From Pseudoips prasinana (taxonomy: Eukaryota > Arthropoda > Insecta > Lepidoptera > Nolidae): a stretch of DNA of 64,000 bases. The number at the start of each line of letters is the position of its first letter. The stretch's first letter is position 1. Shown here one piece after another: positions 1-10,426 of this stretch. The stretch covers positions 2,108,001 through 2,172,000 of the forward strand of contig OX621237.1 of assembly GCA_951640165.1 (NCBI GenBank). The letters run 5' to 3'. The notes below the pieces were generated by a model. It searched no databases and was not told the origin of the DNA. It worked only from the letters and a program-made list of their open reading frames with translations. The position numbers and the translations under genes are program-made.

Positions 1-76
1 GGTTTGACGACACAACAGCTTGAGGCCCCAACCCCGGATCGTGTGACCACAGCACATAGATTCATGACCATGCATG

Positions 77-103
77 GACTTATATAGCAGAGCTATATAA
101 GTC
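77..103. repeat. Perfect 11-bp hairpin
   Basis: GACTTATATAG is followed after 5 nt by its exact complement. It lies just outside the large foldback that begins near 117. No function is evident. Confidence 0.6.
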
Positions 104-246
104 GTTGTATGGCGGAGACCTAACAAACACGCAATTCACGGACTCAAAGCCCACCCAGACTTTAAACTACTATGCAAGATACAGGTGGAGGAAGCTTCAG
201 GAGAACAATAATACAAAATAACCTAGATTGACAAAAAGTAACCAAA

Positions 247-500
247 TTTTTTTTTTGTGAGAGGTCGACAAACAAGCAAGTGGTCACCTGATGGTAAGTG
301 ATCACCGCCGCACATTGACACTCGCAACACCAGAGGAGTCGCGGGTGCGTTGCCGGCCTTTAAGGCTCAGCACACAAGTGTTGCTGACCCTTCCCCCCCA
401 CCCCGACCTTACTCACACTCAGAAACACAACATTAAACTATGAATGTTATTATTATTGGGCTGCTCTTCGAGCAAATGAACGCTGTGCCCTACTTCTCTT
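247..500 (+). repeat. Dispersed repeat inserted in the foldback's left arm
   Basis: It begins with a T-run and contains GTCGACAAACAAGCAAG, TCACCTGATGGTAAGTG, CACTCGCAACACCAGAG and GTTGCCGGCC. A second copy lies at 47880-48025. It is non-coding and resembles a repeat that is very common in moth genomes. The right arm of the foldback lacks it, so it arrived later. Confidence 0.65.
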
Positions 501-568
501 AAAAATTTGTATTGCTATTCAAATTCATCAGCTAATTGACATTTTCGTATGTATGTGAAATGTATTTT

Positions 569-790
569 GATGTGAAACATCTTTAGCCGCACGTAAAACA
601 GATTTCTGGCGAGGCGACGCATGCCGTGGCGACGCGTCGCCACGCTATACGATAGTAGTGTTTACGGTGAGGCGACGCGGCGCCATGCGCAATCGACTTT
701 TTATTTTATCATTATGACATATTTAGTTCCTATCACAATATGTTCTTTTCTGCATATTACTTTTACAAAATAACGTCGATGTTTCACATC
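569..790 (+). mobile_element. 222-bp CpG-rich MITE, copy 1
   Basis: The ends are inverted copies of GATGTGAAACATC, which is followed by TTTAGCCGCACG at the left end. The middle is unusually CpG-rich for this window and holds the perfect palindrome GTGGCGACGCGTCGCCAC (626-643). The second copy, 32892-33113, is inverted and exactly the same length. There is no ORF, and the autonomous parent is unknown. Confidence 0.7.
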
Positions 791-835
791 TGCCAATTAA
801 GCTCCTTACCTTCACCTCACAAACGACAGGGTCAT

Positions 836-905
836 CATAATCATCATCAGCCCGATATCGTCCACTGCTGGACATAGGCCTCCTCCAAAGGTTACCGTGA
901 CGTTG
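836..905 (-). repeat. Short RTE-like LINE tail (type 3)
   Basis: It reads (CAT)n then CAGCCCGATATCGTCCACTG and CTGGACATAGGCCTCC. This is the antisense form of the GGCC-TATGTCCAGCAGTGGAC-(GATGAT) ends seen on other elements here. A related copy lies near 25048-25125. Confidence 0.5.
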
Positions 906-1144
906 GCATTTGTCCAAATGGCAACGTCATAGTAAAATATTCTAAAAATACATTTCACATACATTCATACGGAAATGTCAAATAGCTGATGAATTTGGAA
1001 TGGCGGTACAACATTTTTGTTTGATTTTTGACAATCTAGGTTATTGTTCTCCTTAAGTTTCCTCCACTTGGATCTTGCATAGTTGTTTAGAGTCTGGTTT
1101 GAGTCCGTGAATTACGTGTTTGTTAGGTCCCCACCATACAGTCA

Positions 1145-1260
1145 CGGTCACCGTAGCCGCAGTTAGGTGGTAGCTAGTACACAGGTGGCACTGCTGTCCG
1201 ATTACCTGATGTATCCGTTAGTTGCCTTTTGGGGCACCCACGGGATAGTATGGACGGCAG
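1145..1260. repeat. Dispersed repeat with CACCCACGGGAT motif
   Basis: It shares CAGTTAGGTGGTAG, AGTACACAGGTG and CACCCACGGGAT with 25475-25600. The CCCACGGGATGA motif also occurs in the type-2 LINE-tail repeats at 23.0 and 24.6 kb, so it may belong to the same family. Confidence 0.45.
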
Positions 1261-1614
1261 GGTGCTAATTTCCAAATTGAATTTTCATTTCCCACGTGAC
1301 CTAACAACTGCACACTCCTGCACAGACCTAATTGACACTACTGATAATGCGATTCTCGTATCCAAGTTCAGGGCAGACACTATTTCAGTTGATTTCGTTT
1401 AGGTATTAAATAATCTTCATATAAAATATATTGATTGTACATCCGATTTAACCGGGCGTAACTGAAAGTGTATTTCGCCGCTAGAAAAGTAGGTTGCAAT
1501 GAAACGCAGGAGCCAAATGGAAACGCGCGTGCTGCGGTAGCGGCCAGCGAGTGCCAGAAACAAATTTTATTACCCAATCATACCACTCTATACACATAAA
1601 TAGCAATTTGTGAC

Positions 1615-1735
1615 GTACAGACGCCAGCCCAACAACCTACCCCAAACTGTCAAATTTCCCCAATTGAAAGTGAATCTTATACTTATGTGATAAACTTGAA
1701 AATCTTGGTTGGAGTAGCTGGATGTGCTGGCGTCG
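1615..1735. mobile_element. Degraded hairpin MITE (TGTACAGACG family)
   Basis: The left end GTACAGACGCCAGC and right end GCTGGATGTGCTGGCGTC are inverted. The interior TGAATCTTATACTTATGTG matches the copy at 21870. The right terminus has diverged. Confidence 0.6.
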
Positions 1736-2044
1736 CGTCAGGACTGATAGGATACGGATTGTTTTATAATACAAAAGGAAGATTTTTTTATTTGCAGTTA
1801 ATGACTACCCTTATTATTCTCTCAAGTCATACAGCTGGCTCCACAAACTGAATTATTTTAGTCCCTTGTATATGATGACAAGTGCAAACGAGTGCTGGCG
1901 ATAGTTTTATCGCGGCTGTATCGCATCGAACTCAGGAGTTTACGATACGGCCTGTCAGCCGCACAGAGAAACAAACCATACAGAAGGTTGTTTACTTCAA
2001 TTCAATTAATTGAAGTTTGTTGATTTTTTTAAGTAAGTAAATCT
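1736..2044. other. Unassigned AT-rich DNA
   Basis: I see no gene or clear repeat. A small near-palindrome around CAATTCAATTAATTGAAG lies at about 2000. Confidence 0.4.
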
Positions 2045-2330
2045 TCTTTAGGCTTGGTTGACATGGGTAAGCTGGTGAATGCGTTTTAAAAGGTAGTGCG
2101 AACGGAAGTTGAGAGGGAGATATAAGTTAGTGGAGATAGTAAGATAGAGAGCAAGATTTGTTTTGTAGTGTTTGTTTTTGTGTTTGATGAATAAGCGGTC
2201 ACCGTAGCCTATGAACGCTCTCGACACCAAAAAGTATACGGACCACCCGGTGTTAAGTGGTCACCGTAGCATGGAACTAAATGTTTTACTTCAGTAGTGG
2301 GATTTAAACCACACTCATTTTTTATTTTGA
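2045..2330. repeat. Fragment related to the 31.2-31.8 kb foldback
   Basis: GTAAGCTGGTGAATGCGTTT and GAGATATAAGTTAGT recur, one of them inverted, in the foldback at 31223-31799. ACTTCAGTAGTGG and AAACCACACTCA near 2290-2320 match its internal ACTACTGAAGTAAAA block in inverse. It is old and incomplete. Confidence 0.5.
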
Positions 2331-3112
2331 ATTCATGTGGGCTTTGACTTTAATGTAACATACATGCGCATTTATTAATTCTATTTGTATAATTAACAAG
2401 GTGTAACATACACAGTGGACGTAACATAAATAGGGGACGTAGCTTAAGGAGCGCTATCTACCCACGAAACTGACATAAGACAGTATGGATACTGACCGTG
2501 AGCGTGTTTACGTACGAGTGAGGCAAAGTCTACAATATTACTGTCTGTGGGTCAACTACATGCAAAGGACATACAGCGCTCTGTGCGCACAGTTCAGTAA
2601 GGCGATCGGGGTGCATATTTCGTTTCTGCAAACACTTACTAAACCCACTGTTAACTGGCACTGAGTTTTAATCACGCTATCTACGTCGGCAAAAGTTTTC
2701 ATCCATTAACCCAACATGGGTCAATCCCATCTCTCCTAATTTGCTCGGGATGCTTTACGTTTTAGCCTCTGGGGGAATAATTTCATAGTGCACCAATAAA
2801 AATATTAGAAATTTTACTACAATAACATAGTTGCCTCTGTATTTCTCTCTCTCTATGGAACTGATGTGCCAGTGTCCCTGGCAGTATTACGAGCCAACAC
2901 ATCCAAGGTATAAAACATATTTTTTATGGTAGCTATCTCATCAGTTACCTTATTTTAACTCAGCTATATTATGTTTGTCAAAAATTAATATCTACTGTCG
3001 CCATTGTTTAGTAACTGTCAGATAAGGAATACTCCAAATTATATAATACTATTTACTATTCTGAGTATACTTAATCCTAATGCTTTTTAATCGGAATTCA
3101 TCAAATTTATGT
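2331..3112. other. Unassigned AT-rich DNA
   Basis: There is no supported gene. All reading frames are short and carry no recognisable domain. Confidence 0.4.
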
Positions 3113-3556
3113 ACCACCAGCTGAGCCCCGCGGTTTTACCAGCGTAAATCTCTAATAATTGTAGCCTATGTGTTATTTATTTATTTATTTGTTCAATTAA
3201 CAATTTTCACATTGTGTTTGATTTACAAATACTAAATCTAATATATACAACTAACTTACATAGAAACACACACAATAACTAACATTTCACAAATTGAAAT
3301 AAATGTAAATTAAATTATTGTAATGTCATACAATTACATCATACATTAAACGTAACATAAAAGTAGAAATGATTCGATTTATTAAATTCACATCTCACTA
3401 TAAGTCTTTGAGCGAATATAGACATTGTTAATCCAGGTTGTCAGCTATCTCCTTACCAAATTTTATTAATATCGCTCCAGCCGTTTAGACGAGAAGAAGT
3501 AACAAACATACATACTCACACACTCATAAACTTTAGCCTATATAATATTTGTGTGA
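3113..3556 (+). repeat. CTAGCTG-type dispersed repeat split by an insertion
   Basis: The 5' part (AGCTGAGCCCCGCGGTTTTA...GTAGCCTATGTGTT) runs to about 3172. The 3' part (GTTAATCCAGGTTGTCAGC...AGCCTATATAATATTT) resumes near 3425. Between them is an AT-rich block that starts with (ATTT)n, consistent with an antisense retroelement ending in (AAAT)n. Confidence 0.55.
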
Positions 3557-3916
3557 TTTATGTTTACATTAATAATTATTCATGTAATCATAAATCTGTG
3601 TGGAGATTGAACCTGAGGGTGCCGAGGTAAGCGAAGCAATTACCTTAACATCTACGCTACCCGAGAATACAGCTGAAAAAAACCGGAAATCAGCACAGGT
3701 TATGCTCCGAATGAATACATAAGCTACAATAATCACGCGAAAAACCTCGAGGCTAGTATACAATATAAAAATGTTAGCAATTAACATAGTATTAATTTAA
3801 CAAGCGAAACCAAATTGAATAACACACATTAATTAACGAAATAAACCCGATACACAATTATATGTGTCAATCAAATTAATGTGTAATCATTTATTTCCTA
3901 AATATTATATCATAAC
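3557..3916. other. Unassigned AT-rich DNA
   Basis: No gene seen. GGTGCCGAGGTAAGCGAAGC and nearby bases might be a decayed tRNA-like head, but the A and B boxes are not convincing. Confidence 0.35.
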
Positions 3917-4086
3917 TAGCCGTGCCCCGCGGTGTTACTCGCGTTAAATTTTATAAATTTTCTATGCTATAAACCTCACGGAGCTTGAGACCTTTCCAAC
4001 GAATGCAAAACCGTGGAAATCGGTTCGTGCGTTCTGGAGTTATAGCGTCAGGAAGGAAAACTCGACTCATTTTTATATAGTAGATT
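3917..4086 (+). repeat. CTAGCCGTGCCCCGCGG dispersed repeat, short subfamily
   Basis: It begins ACTAGCCGTGCCCCGCGG, contains AAATCGGTTCGTGCGTTCTG and ends TTTTATATAGTAGATT. It has the same opening as the elements at 35.5, 42.2, 54.0 and 61.0 kb but a different body. Confidence 0.6.
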
Positions 4087-5439
4087 AAAATAATAAATAT
4101 CCAAGTTTAATAAAATATAATTATCAAATCGTCTATAGAAACGGTTTAATTTAAGCTTTCATTAAATTTTTATTGTTTATTCCTTCGCGGATAGAGCATT
4201 TTAAATCTTGATTGCAAAATAATGAGAGCTGTGCTAAAGAGTGTATGCGCCAAAAAAGACGACAGTTATTTCCTTCTTGTATTTTTCTCCTTCTAGTCTC
4301 TGGAATTAACCAATTCTGAAACAGATCGCATAGGAATACAAAACACTGTAATTAACCAATATAATAAAGTAACTAATGGTTATACTCGTTAAACCGTTTA
4401 TACTCGGCACTCTCAATATCTTAAGAGATTTAAAGTATGATTACATAAGACGTAATCATACTTTAAATCCCTTGTTGTATTTTGACCATCCTTTCACTGA
4501 CTTATTTTGAGCTTTAGTGACTTTTAGGATGTTATAGTAATAATATATTTTATTTTAGAAGCACAATGGCACTCGTTAAAATTATGCAGTGTAACCTTAA
4601 ATAATATACAAAGGGGAATTATAAAACGATCGAATACAAAAATGCTTAGCGACTGATGTTGAGATACTGTTTTAATAACTTGAGCGGCATGAATTTAAGT
4701 AAGCAAATAATTAACTAAACTAACGACGAATATTGATTAATAATAAAATCCAGAACGAGCGTACAAAAAGTGGGTTATAATTAATCCATTTCAGATATCA
4801 AAATTCTAGCCGTGCGACTAAATTACTAATTGAGCGACTAGAAATACATAGAGGGCAACTTCCATATTAGTATTTCAAATTTTCAAATAAGTTATTTTTC
4901 ATTCACAAAATTAGTACTACAGCTAGTGTTTGAAGTGACCTTTTAGGCAAAAATTGCCTGTGTTAGGATAGAGACGAGTTTTCCGGAAGTGATTTGGGTT
5001 AGGTTAGGTTAGAACTGTGACCATCAAGTTAGTCACTATTGTTAGTGAAGATTGGTGGAAAGTTTTAAAAAATCACATATTTTTTTTGGCGCTTTTGGAT
5101 TTTTTCAGGATACATACAATGCAAATATAAACAAAAACAATAGCGCTTGAAGTCCGCCGCACAAGCCTCTGATCTCTCTGATCGCGAAGAAATATTAGGT
5201 CGCTCAAATATTATGAAGCTTCTCATTTTGTATTTTAAGTAACTCAAATTAATATTTGTTAGTTGCTGTTCTGTTGATTTCCCGTCACTCGCAGTCAGTC
5301 GCTCACGTAGTAATACTATAACGTAAACTCATTATTTTTGTCACTTAAAACTTTAATTTACAGTCACTCGTTTAAATACTACCCATATACAAAAGACTGG
5401 CTCTAGCGGTGTTCAACCGCAGTCGTTATTTGTGGTCTA
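4087..5439. other. Unassigned AT-rich DNA
   Basis: No gene found. Minor features are the perfect hairpin at 4427-4469 (listed separately) and three TTAGG units near 4997-5012, too short to be a telomeric tract. Confidence 0.4.
4427..4469. repeat. Perfect 18-bp hairpin
   Basis: GATTTAAAGTATGATTAC is followed after 7 nt by its exact complement. It stands alone in unassigned DNA. It could be the remains of a small hairpin element or a structured-RNA precursor; nothing decides between these. Confidence 0.65.
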
Positions 5440-5590
5440 TATATACTACTTTTCTTTTAGTCATAAATTCATACTTATTTAGATAATAACACTCAGGACA
5501 AACATAAATGTTCATGTACACAAAAAGTCCTGAGTGGGAATAACACGCACTACCTGTGGCGTGAAAGGCCAACCACGCCAACCGGCCTTA
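5440..5590 (-). mobile_element. SINE-B copy, degraded
   Basis: In antisense it carries the family's tail (ACTACTTTTCTTTTAG...CATACTTAT), the CTCAGGACAAAC middle and the CACGCCAACCGGCC head. The B box has decayed: GGGAATAACACGC stands where GGGAATCGAACCC is expected. Confidence 0.6.
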
Positions 5591-5599
5591 CTAAAAAAG

Positions 5600-6245
5600 A
5601 ACTTTGCTGGTATGGCGGGTTATTCCCTGAGTACCCCGATCCCTAAGGCCTCCGTCCCGGAGTACCCCGTTTCATTTCTATCTTAATAAACTCAAATAAC
5701 GATCGAGCAGATATTGTGTTTGCCTACTAAATAATTACTTTAAGTGAACCAAATCCCGTGTTCATGCCCGCTTGAGTATGTTTCGCCGGACCGTCTCAAC
5801 TGGGCCGTGTTGAAACCGGTAGTAGATGAACCTGCTGAGTTTGTTTCGCTGGGTCTTCTCAGTTGGGACGCATTGGATCCGGTGGTAGCATTAAAGTGCG
5901 ACCGTCGTTTTAAACACAAGGTCCGTTATAATAATAATACTGAATTCATTCCTTAATATAGACAGAACCATTCAGACAATATGTAGTAAAATTTAAATTT
6001 CAATACATAATATTAAAAACTTCAACTAAACATAATCTCCTTGACAATAACTTAACACAAGCTAGCTACATATCACTACCATTATAAAATAAATTGTATA
6101 AATGTTTTAACATTCCGTGTACCTAAATATCTGTAATAAGTAACTAGAAATAATAACTGTATTAATACAAACATGTTCTGACTATTTACAAGCGCTTTTT
6201 TAAAGTCTCCGTGAATAAAAACCTTTTTTATTTTATTTATTTTAT
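5600..6245 (+). mobile_element. 3' end of an unidentified LINE-like family ('L'), with ORF remnant
   Basis: An open frame at 5744-5956 (70 aa) contains two degenerate tandem units, EYVSPDRLNWAVLKPVV and EFVSLGLLSWDALDPVV, about 63 bp each. It is followed by about 290 bp of UTR-like DNA ending AAGCGCTTTTTTAAAGTC, GTGAATAAAAACC and an AT tail. The same 3' end recurs at 22.5, 42.7, 49.0, 56.3 and 60.0-60.2 kb. The repeated common 3' end with a poly(A)-like tail suggests LINE tails. The peptide is not recognised, so coding status is uncertain. Confidence 0.5.
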
Positions 6246-6627
6246 ATTTTATAAAAAAAAGGTAGTATAGCTAAAAATACCGTCAGCAGATGATATGTTA
6301 CATACAATTTTATCACTTACTAAAAATATAACACTTAACTTTAAGGATTGTATTTGATGGTCAGGGTAAATATTATAATTACAGTACAGCGGATTACAGT
6401 CACATATTCCTTACTTTGTAATCTACGATTTCATGTTCATACGCGTACAAGTTCGTCTGCATGGTACAAACCTATTTATATTATGTATTTCACACGATAT
6501 TAGCGAAAGCGCTGCTGGCACTGGTAAAAGCCTTTACTTGTTCACAGTGAATTGAACTGATATGGGGGTGCAGCGAGCTAACTTGAGAACTAGGTTAGTT
6601 GTCCTTATACCCCCGAATGCAGAAATA
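6246..6627. other. Unassigned DNA 5' of the Tc1 insertion
   Basis: No gene. An apparent small frame starting at 6562 runs across the transposon's end and is therefore chimeric. Confidence 0.4.
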
Positions 6628-8219
6628 CACACATCAACACAATCTAGGGATATTGAACATTTCATTGATTATCTAGAAAACTATAAACATTTTGTTATGA
6701 CTGTAAATGGAAGAATTAAAGATAATTTCATGGCCGATATTTAAACATTAACAACACGATGCGATTTTGTTTTTCTAATTAATAAAAGTCTTAAATTAAT
6801 TAAGCCATAGAAAATTACTGAGTGAACAAAAACATTTTATTCTTATAAAATTATTCAATCGAATTAAATGAATAAAAATCTTACCAAATCTGATAATCAG
6901 TAATCGGTATTTCCTCCTCTAACATTAATCACACAGCGGCAACGATTTTCCATACTTAAAATTAAGGTGTCAATGTCTTGCTGGGGTATGCAGTCCCAAG
7001 TTCTTTTTAAATGTTCGAAAAGTTGTTCTTCTGTTGTCAAGTTGGGCGGAAAATCCCTCAATGCTCTTCGCTGTAACATGTCCCAGGCGTGTTCAATTGG
7101 GTTTAAGTCTGGCGACTGTGGAGGCCAATCTAATACCTGAACATCGTGTTCTCGAAGGGCGGCCCTCACCAGCCGCGCTGTATGGGAAGGTGCATTGTCA
7201 TGCATGAGCTGAAATTCTTGCCCCGTTAGGGCCCTGAGCGGGACAATGACACGTTCTACTACCTCCTCACGGTATCTATGGGCAGTCATGCTGCCCTGAA
7301 TCCAAATGAGTTGGGTTCGTCCGCCGATTCGTATTCCTGCCCACACCATAATTGTCCCGCCTTGGTAAGAGTGGACCTCCTGTGGATGTCGGAGACGGCT
7401 GACCCTGCCTGGAGTTCTCCAAACGCGTGTTCGTCTCGAATCTGGATGAAATCCATAGCGGGACTCATCAGTGAACAGCACCAATGACCATTGTTGATCA
7501 CTCCATGTCAAATGTTCTTGAGCCCATAAAAGTCGCCTACCGCGATTGCCACGTCGCAGCGCTGGGACTCGTAGCGGTCTGCGAGCATGAAGACCAACTT
7601 CATGCAGCCTCCTTCGCACGGTTTGGTCGCTCACCAGCAGCTGCTGACCCTCCTGGAGCCTTTGCACTAGTTGCATCGCTGTGATATTGGGTAGTCTTCT
7701 GGCGGTCATTTGGAGAAATCGATCCTGTCTCTGAGTGGTAACACGATATCTACCTGTGTGCCGTTCTGCCACATCTCCAGTAGCGCGATAACGTGACCAC
7801 AGCCTGGATACCACATTTTGGCTTGTGCCCAGAGACTCAGCAACGACGCGTTGAATAGCACCGTTTTGTAACATGCCAACTGCCCGTAACATTTCATCTC
7901 GACTCAAATGATGGCGTGGCATGACGCTAAAAAGCTTACACAACCAATTGAGAAAAGAAAATAAAACAATTTATCAGGTTTTCTTCAATTAACACGCAAA
8001 AAAATTTTTAATGCAACTTCTTGAAATTAGATACAACTCAAGATTGCGCTGTGCTTTGCGTGTTTTCATTTGTTTCTCATTTTAATTTTTAAATTTTGAA
8101 TAAAGAATAGACAAGGTTTAAATCTGTAAATAAACTTTTTAAGGAAACTAAATAGGTTTTAAACAATAAAGCCATGTTTGATTTCAAAATAACGTATCCC
8201 TAGACTTTGTTGATGTGTG
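6628..8219 (-). mobile_element. Complete Tc1-like DNA transposon (1592 bp)
   Basis: The terminal inverted repeats begin CACACATCAACA, with CTAGGGATA further in. They are imperfect over about 27 bp, and each is flanked by a TA dinucleotide (6626-6627 and 8220-8221), the Tc1/mariner target duplication. The total length is typical for Tc1. One intact transposase on the minus strand fills most of it. Both ends and the gene are present, so it may still be mobile or was until recently. The small mismatches between the TIRs suggest some age. Confidence 0.85.
6897..7922 (-). CDS. Tc1-like DD34E transposase, intact
   Basis: A 341-aa transposase catalyses cut-and-paste excision and insertion at TA sites. 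The start chosen is the Met of MPRHHLSRDEM; an in-frame Met seven codons upstream would give 348 aa, but the shorter form fits the family. The N-terminal half has two helix-turn-helix-like regions (AVAESLGTS-type near residues 25-50 and a second near 85-125) for TIR binding. The catalytic triad is visible: D in LFTDESRYGF, D in MHDNAPSHTA, and E in SPDLNPIEHAWD, with 34 residues between the last two. There is no internal stop or frameshift. It sits inside matching TIRs and is expected to have its own weak promoter in the right TIR region. Family call is from motifs, not a search. Confidence 0.88.
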   Translation of the reverse strand: MPRHHLSRDEMLRAVGMLQNGAIQRVVAESLGTSQNVVSRLWSRYRATGDVAERHTGRYRVTTQRQDRFLQMTARRLPNITAMQLVQRLQEGQQLLVSDQTVRRRLHEVGLHARRPLRVPALRRGNRGRRLLWAQEHLTWSDQQWSLVLFTDESRYGFHPDSRRTRVWRTPGRVSRLRHPQEVHSYQGGTIMVWAGIRIGGRTQLIWIQGSMTAHRYREEVVERVIVPLRALTGQEFQLMHDNAPSHTARLVRAALREHDVQVLDWPPQSPDLNPIEHAWDMLQRRALRDFPPNLTTEEQLFEHLKRTWDCIPQQDIDTLILSMENRCRCVINVRGGNTDY

Positions 8220-8527
8220 TAGATAAAATGGCGGGACTCCGACAGCCACTTCCGGAACTATCCTTAACTGTTATCGAACAAACCTACCACGCCAATGTTT
8301 GTATATAATATGTTACTGCCTTATTAAGAGGAGACAAACAGTCTTGCTCTTCACGCAGCTTTAGTTTTTAACCCCCCAAAATAAATGTTTATTGGAGTAT
8401 TAGTAGTATAGGATTGTTAGTAAAACGTTTAAAATTGTAAGTAGTAGTACTAGTATAAGATTGTTAGTAAAACTTACGACTATTTTAGTAAGCACAGACT
8501 AAAGAAATACAAAGAAAATAATTATAA
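8220..8527. other. Unassigned DNA
   Basis: No gene. There is a local near-duplication: AGTATAGGATTGTTAGTAAAA at about 8400 and AGTATAAGATTGTTAGTAAAA at about 8452. Confidence 0.4.
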
Positions 8528-8682
8528 TGGGCATGATTATTTGTTCTTTCTGGTTGTAATTTCTATATACTATGTATGTATTTAGAATTATGTAAGTAAG
8601 TATGGTTATCGGTTGTCTGGTTAGTACAGTAAGTACAGGCGATGCCTAGTATGGGATCAAATGACAGTGTGTTATCTTTCCA
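8528..8682 (+). mobile_element. SINE-C tail, headless copy
   Basis: It contains TTATTTGTTCT, ATTTAGAATTATGTAAG, GGTTGTCTGGTTAG and TATGGGATCAAATGACAGTG, matching the 3' two-thirds of SINE-C. The tRNA-like head is missing, as expected for 5' truncation. Confidence 0.6.
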
Positions 8683-8904
8683 AAGATATTTTAAAAGCCC
8701 TTTGACACGGGCTATTTTACAAACATTAAATTCACAGGCACATAACACAGTTAACCAATTCAATGCGAATGGCACCCGAGAGGCGCCATGGATATCTTTT
8801 ACCTGTGGCGTATTGTTAACGTTCAATATCGAGTCGCAACTAAACTTGAAAGACAAAATGGCAAATTAAGGAAACTCAACAAGTTACAATTCACGATAGA
8901 TGGC

Positions 8905-9030
8905 GCATTTAACGGTTACCTGGAAGAGATCGCACCAAGGCCGCCATTTGTACAATCTTGTTCACATACCTACTCATAGTTTTTTTATGTATTATTTTTT
9001 GGTGTACAATAAAGAGTTACTTACTTACTT
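8905..9030 (+). repeat. LINE-tail family 'M' copy ending (TTAC)n
   Basis: GGTTACCTGGAAGAGATCGC and GGTGTACAATAAAGAG are followed by three TTAC units. The same ending occurs at 18.4, 39.8 and 40.5 kb. A simple-repeat tail is typical of non-LTR retrotransposon 3' ends. Confidence 0.55.
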
Positions 9031-9307
9031 AAGAGTGCCATCACATTCCCTGACGCTTGGATCCTCAAAGGCGCCACGAAATATTTGGTAGCCTACCGCA
9101 CTGAACCGGTTATGAACAATGTAGAGAACACACAAATTGTTCTACTGTATGGGGATCGTACGGCAAACGTGAGGGAAAGTCGACTATCTAGACCGCTGCC
9201 AAGGTTCTTACACGTGTAGCCACTGCGTTGCACTTCGCGCAATGAAATATAACACTGATTTAATTAAGTAATGGAACCAGGCGTTATTTTGCGTAAATCC
9301 ATAACAA

Positions 9308-9606
9308 TCCAAATACAAAATCAATATTATTATGTACAGTTAATTCCTCCAATTATCAGTATAATCATGCCGGGACGCGATCTACACCGCCGTCGAGTGC
9401 TCGACGACTTAGCATCCCTTGAGAATGGTCCGTGCAGGACTGAAACACGTGTTGGGTATCGTACTGGCGCATGTAATTTGCTTGTTTATATTGTCCTTCT
9501 TGCTTATGCATATTTTTGCGGGCTTGAGGACGGTGCAAATTGCATCCCGGCATGATTTAACTGACAATTGGCGGAATTAACACTACATTTTGATTTTGTA
9601 TTTTGA
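9308..9606. mobile_element. Hairpin MITE with about 90-bp inverted arms
   Basis: The arms 9308-9398 and 9517-9606 pair almost throughout, sharing AAATACAAAATCAA, GTTAATTCC, CCAATTATCAGT and ATCATGCCGGGA. The only unpaired loop is about 120 bp. Open frames across it on either strand are by-products of the palindrome. It is non-autonomous; the parent family is unknown. Confidence 0.7.
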
Positions 9607-9609
9607 CTG

Positions 9610-10070
9610 ATTTGATTCTAATATTTATTTATTTATTTTTTTTTATTTATTTACATATATTTTTTTACAATTGTATAACATATAAGTAATCTCGCCAAAC
9701 TGTTACGTTTAATGGCGAGTAACGCGCTCTTGTAGTACAATAAATCTTAACCTACATACATCTACATTTTAATTTTACATATTTAGGACATACTTAAGGC
9801 TAGGTACATTTGACAGACTCATCGTCTGTAGGCATAAACAATGCCTCAGGTCTCAGATGACCCCTCTCCACCATCGAGAAGTAAATCCCTCAACTTTAAT
9901 TTTAAACTACTAATACTTATTTTAGGTGTCTGTCTCAATATCGGTAATTTATTGAAAATATGTGGTATTAAAAATTTTGAAGTTCGTTTTCCATAATAAT
10001 TGGTCACCTTTGGTTGAACGAGATTTTTATTTATAACTCTCAATATAATATTGATGTATACCATTGAAAA
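9610..10070 (-). pseudogene. LINE 3' end with RT C-terminal remnant
   Basis: The antisense frame 9846-10064 ends with TNYYGKRTSKFLIPHIFNKLP and a lysine-rich tail, the pattern at the extreme C terminus of Jockey/CR1-type reverse transcriptases. It is followed by an AT-rich UTR and an (AAAT)n tail near 9625-9650. It is 5'-truncated and non-functional. Confidence 0.5.
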
Positions 10071-10426
10071 AGTTATAGTACACAGCTATTAATCTATTGA
10101 TAACGCTGGCTTTTTCAAGCCTGCCCTATCTATATGCAAAATTCTATAAACCCCACCCCAAACCCGTTTCTATTTGATTAAGCAATTTTGCGGACATAAA
10201 AATATTCATTCGGCAAATCGAGCGTGCAGGTTAAAGTCCACTTGTAGGTCCAAACCAAACCATCGACCACCTATACGTTGAGAGAAATTAGGAGCGAACC
10301 TCTTAGGTAACACGCTGCATTGTGTTAGCTTGCTAAAATAACATAGTATAATTTCAATTAAATATTGCACATTTTCGAATTATTTGGCTCAGTGATTTAA
10401 ATAAGTTGAGGATTTGACTAAAACGT
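10071..10426. other. Unassigned DNA
   Basis: No supported gene or named repeat. Confidence 0.35.

Larger units (their letters stand above)
117..1129. mobile_element. 1-kb foldback element with nested insertions
   Basis: Outer arms 117-234 and 1023-1129 are inverted copies of each other; both carry GACCTAACAAACACG and CAATTCACGGACTCAAA or near variants. Inner arms about 500-568 and 945-1015 also pair, sharing AAATTCATCAGCTA and GTGAAATGTATTTT. Two blocks break the pairing: 247-500 in the left arm and 569-940 in the centre. It reads as a long hairpin element that later received at least three insertions. There is no coding capacity. The class is not recognised; the foldback structure is seen directly, the insertion history is inferred. 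Confidence 0.7.

Noticed and set aside
4997..5012. TTAGG telomeric repeats
   Set aside because: Only three units; too short to be an interstitial telomere and expected by chance in AT/GT-rich DNA.
6562..6744. A small plus-strand frame with an ATG
   Set aside because: It spans the left TIR of the Tc1 element, so it cannot predate the insertion and has no domain.
7278..7897. Several small frames on both strands inside the Tc1 transposase
   Set aside because: Out-of-frame or antisense shadows of the intact transposase.
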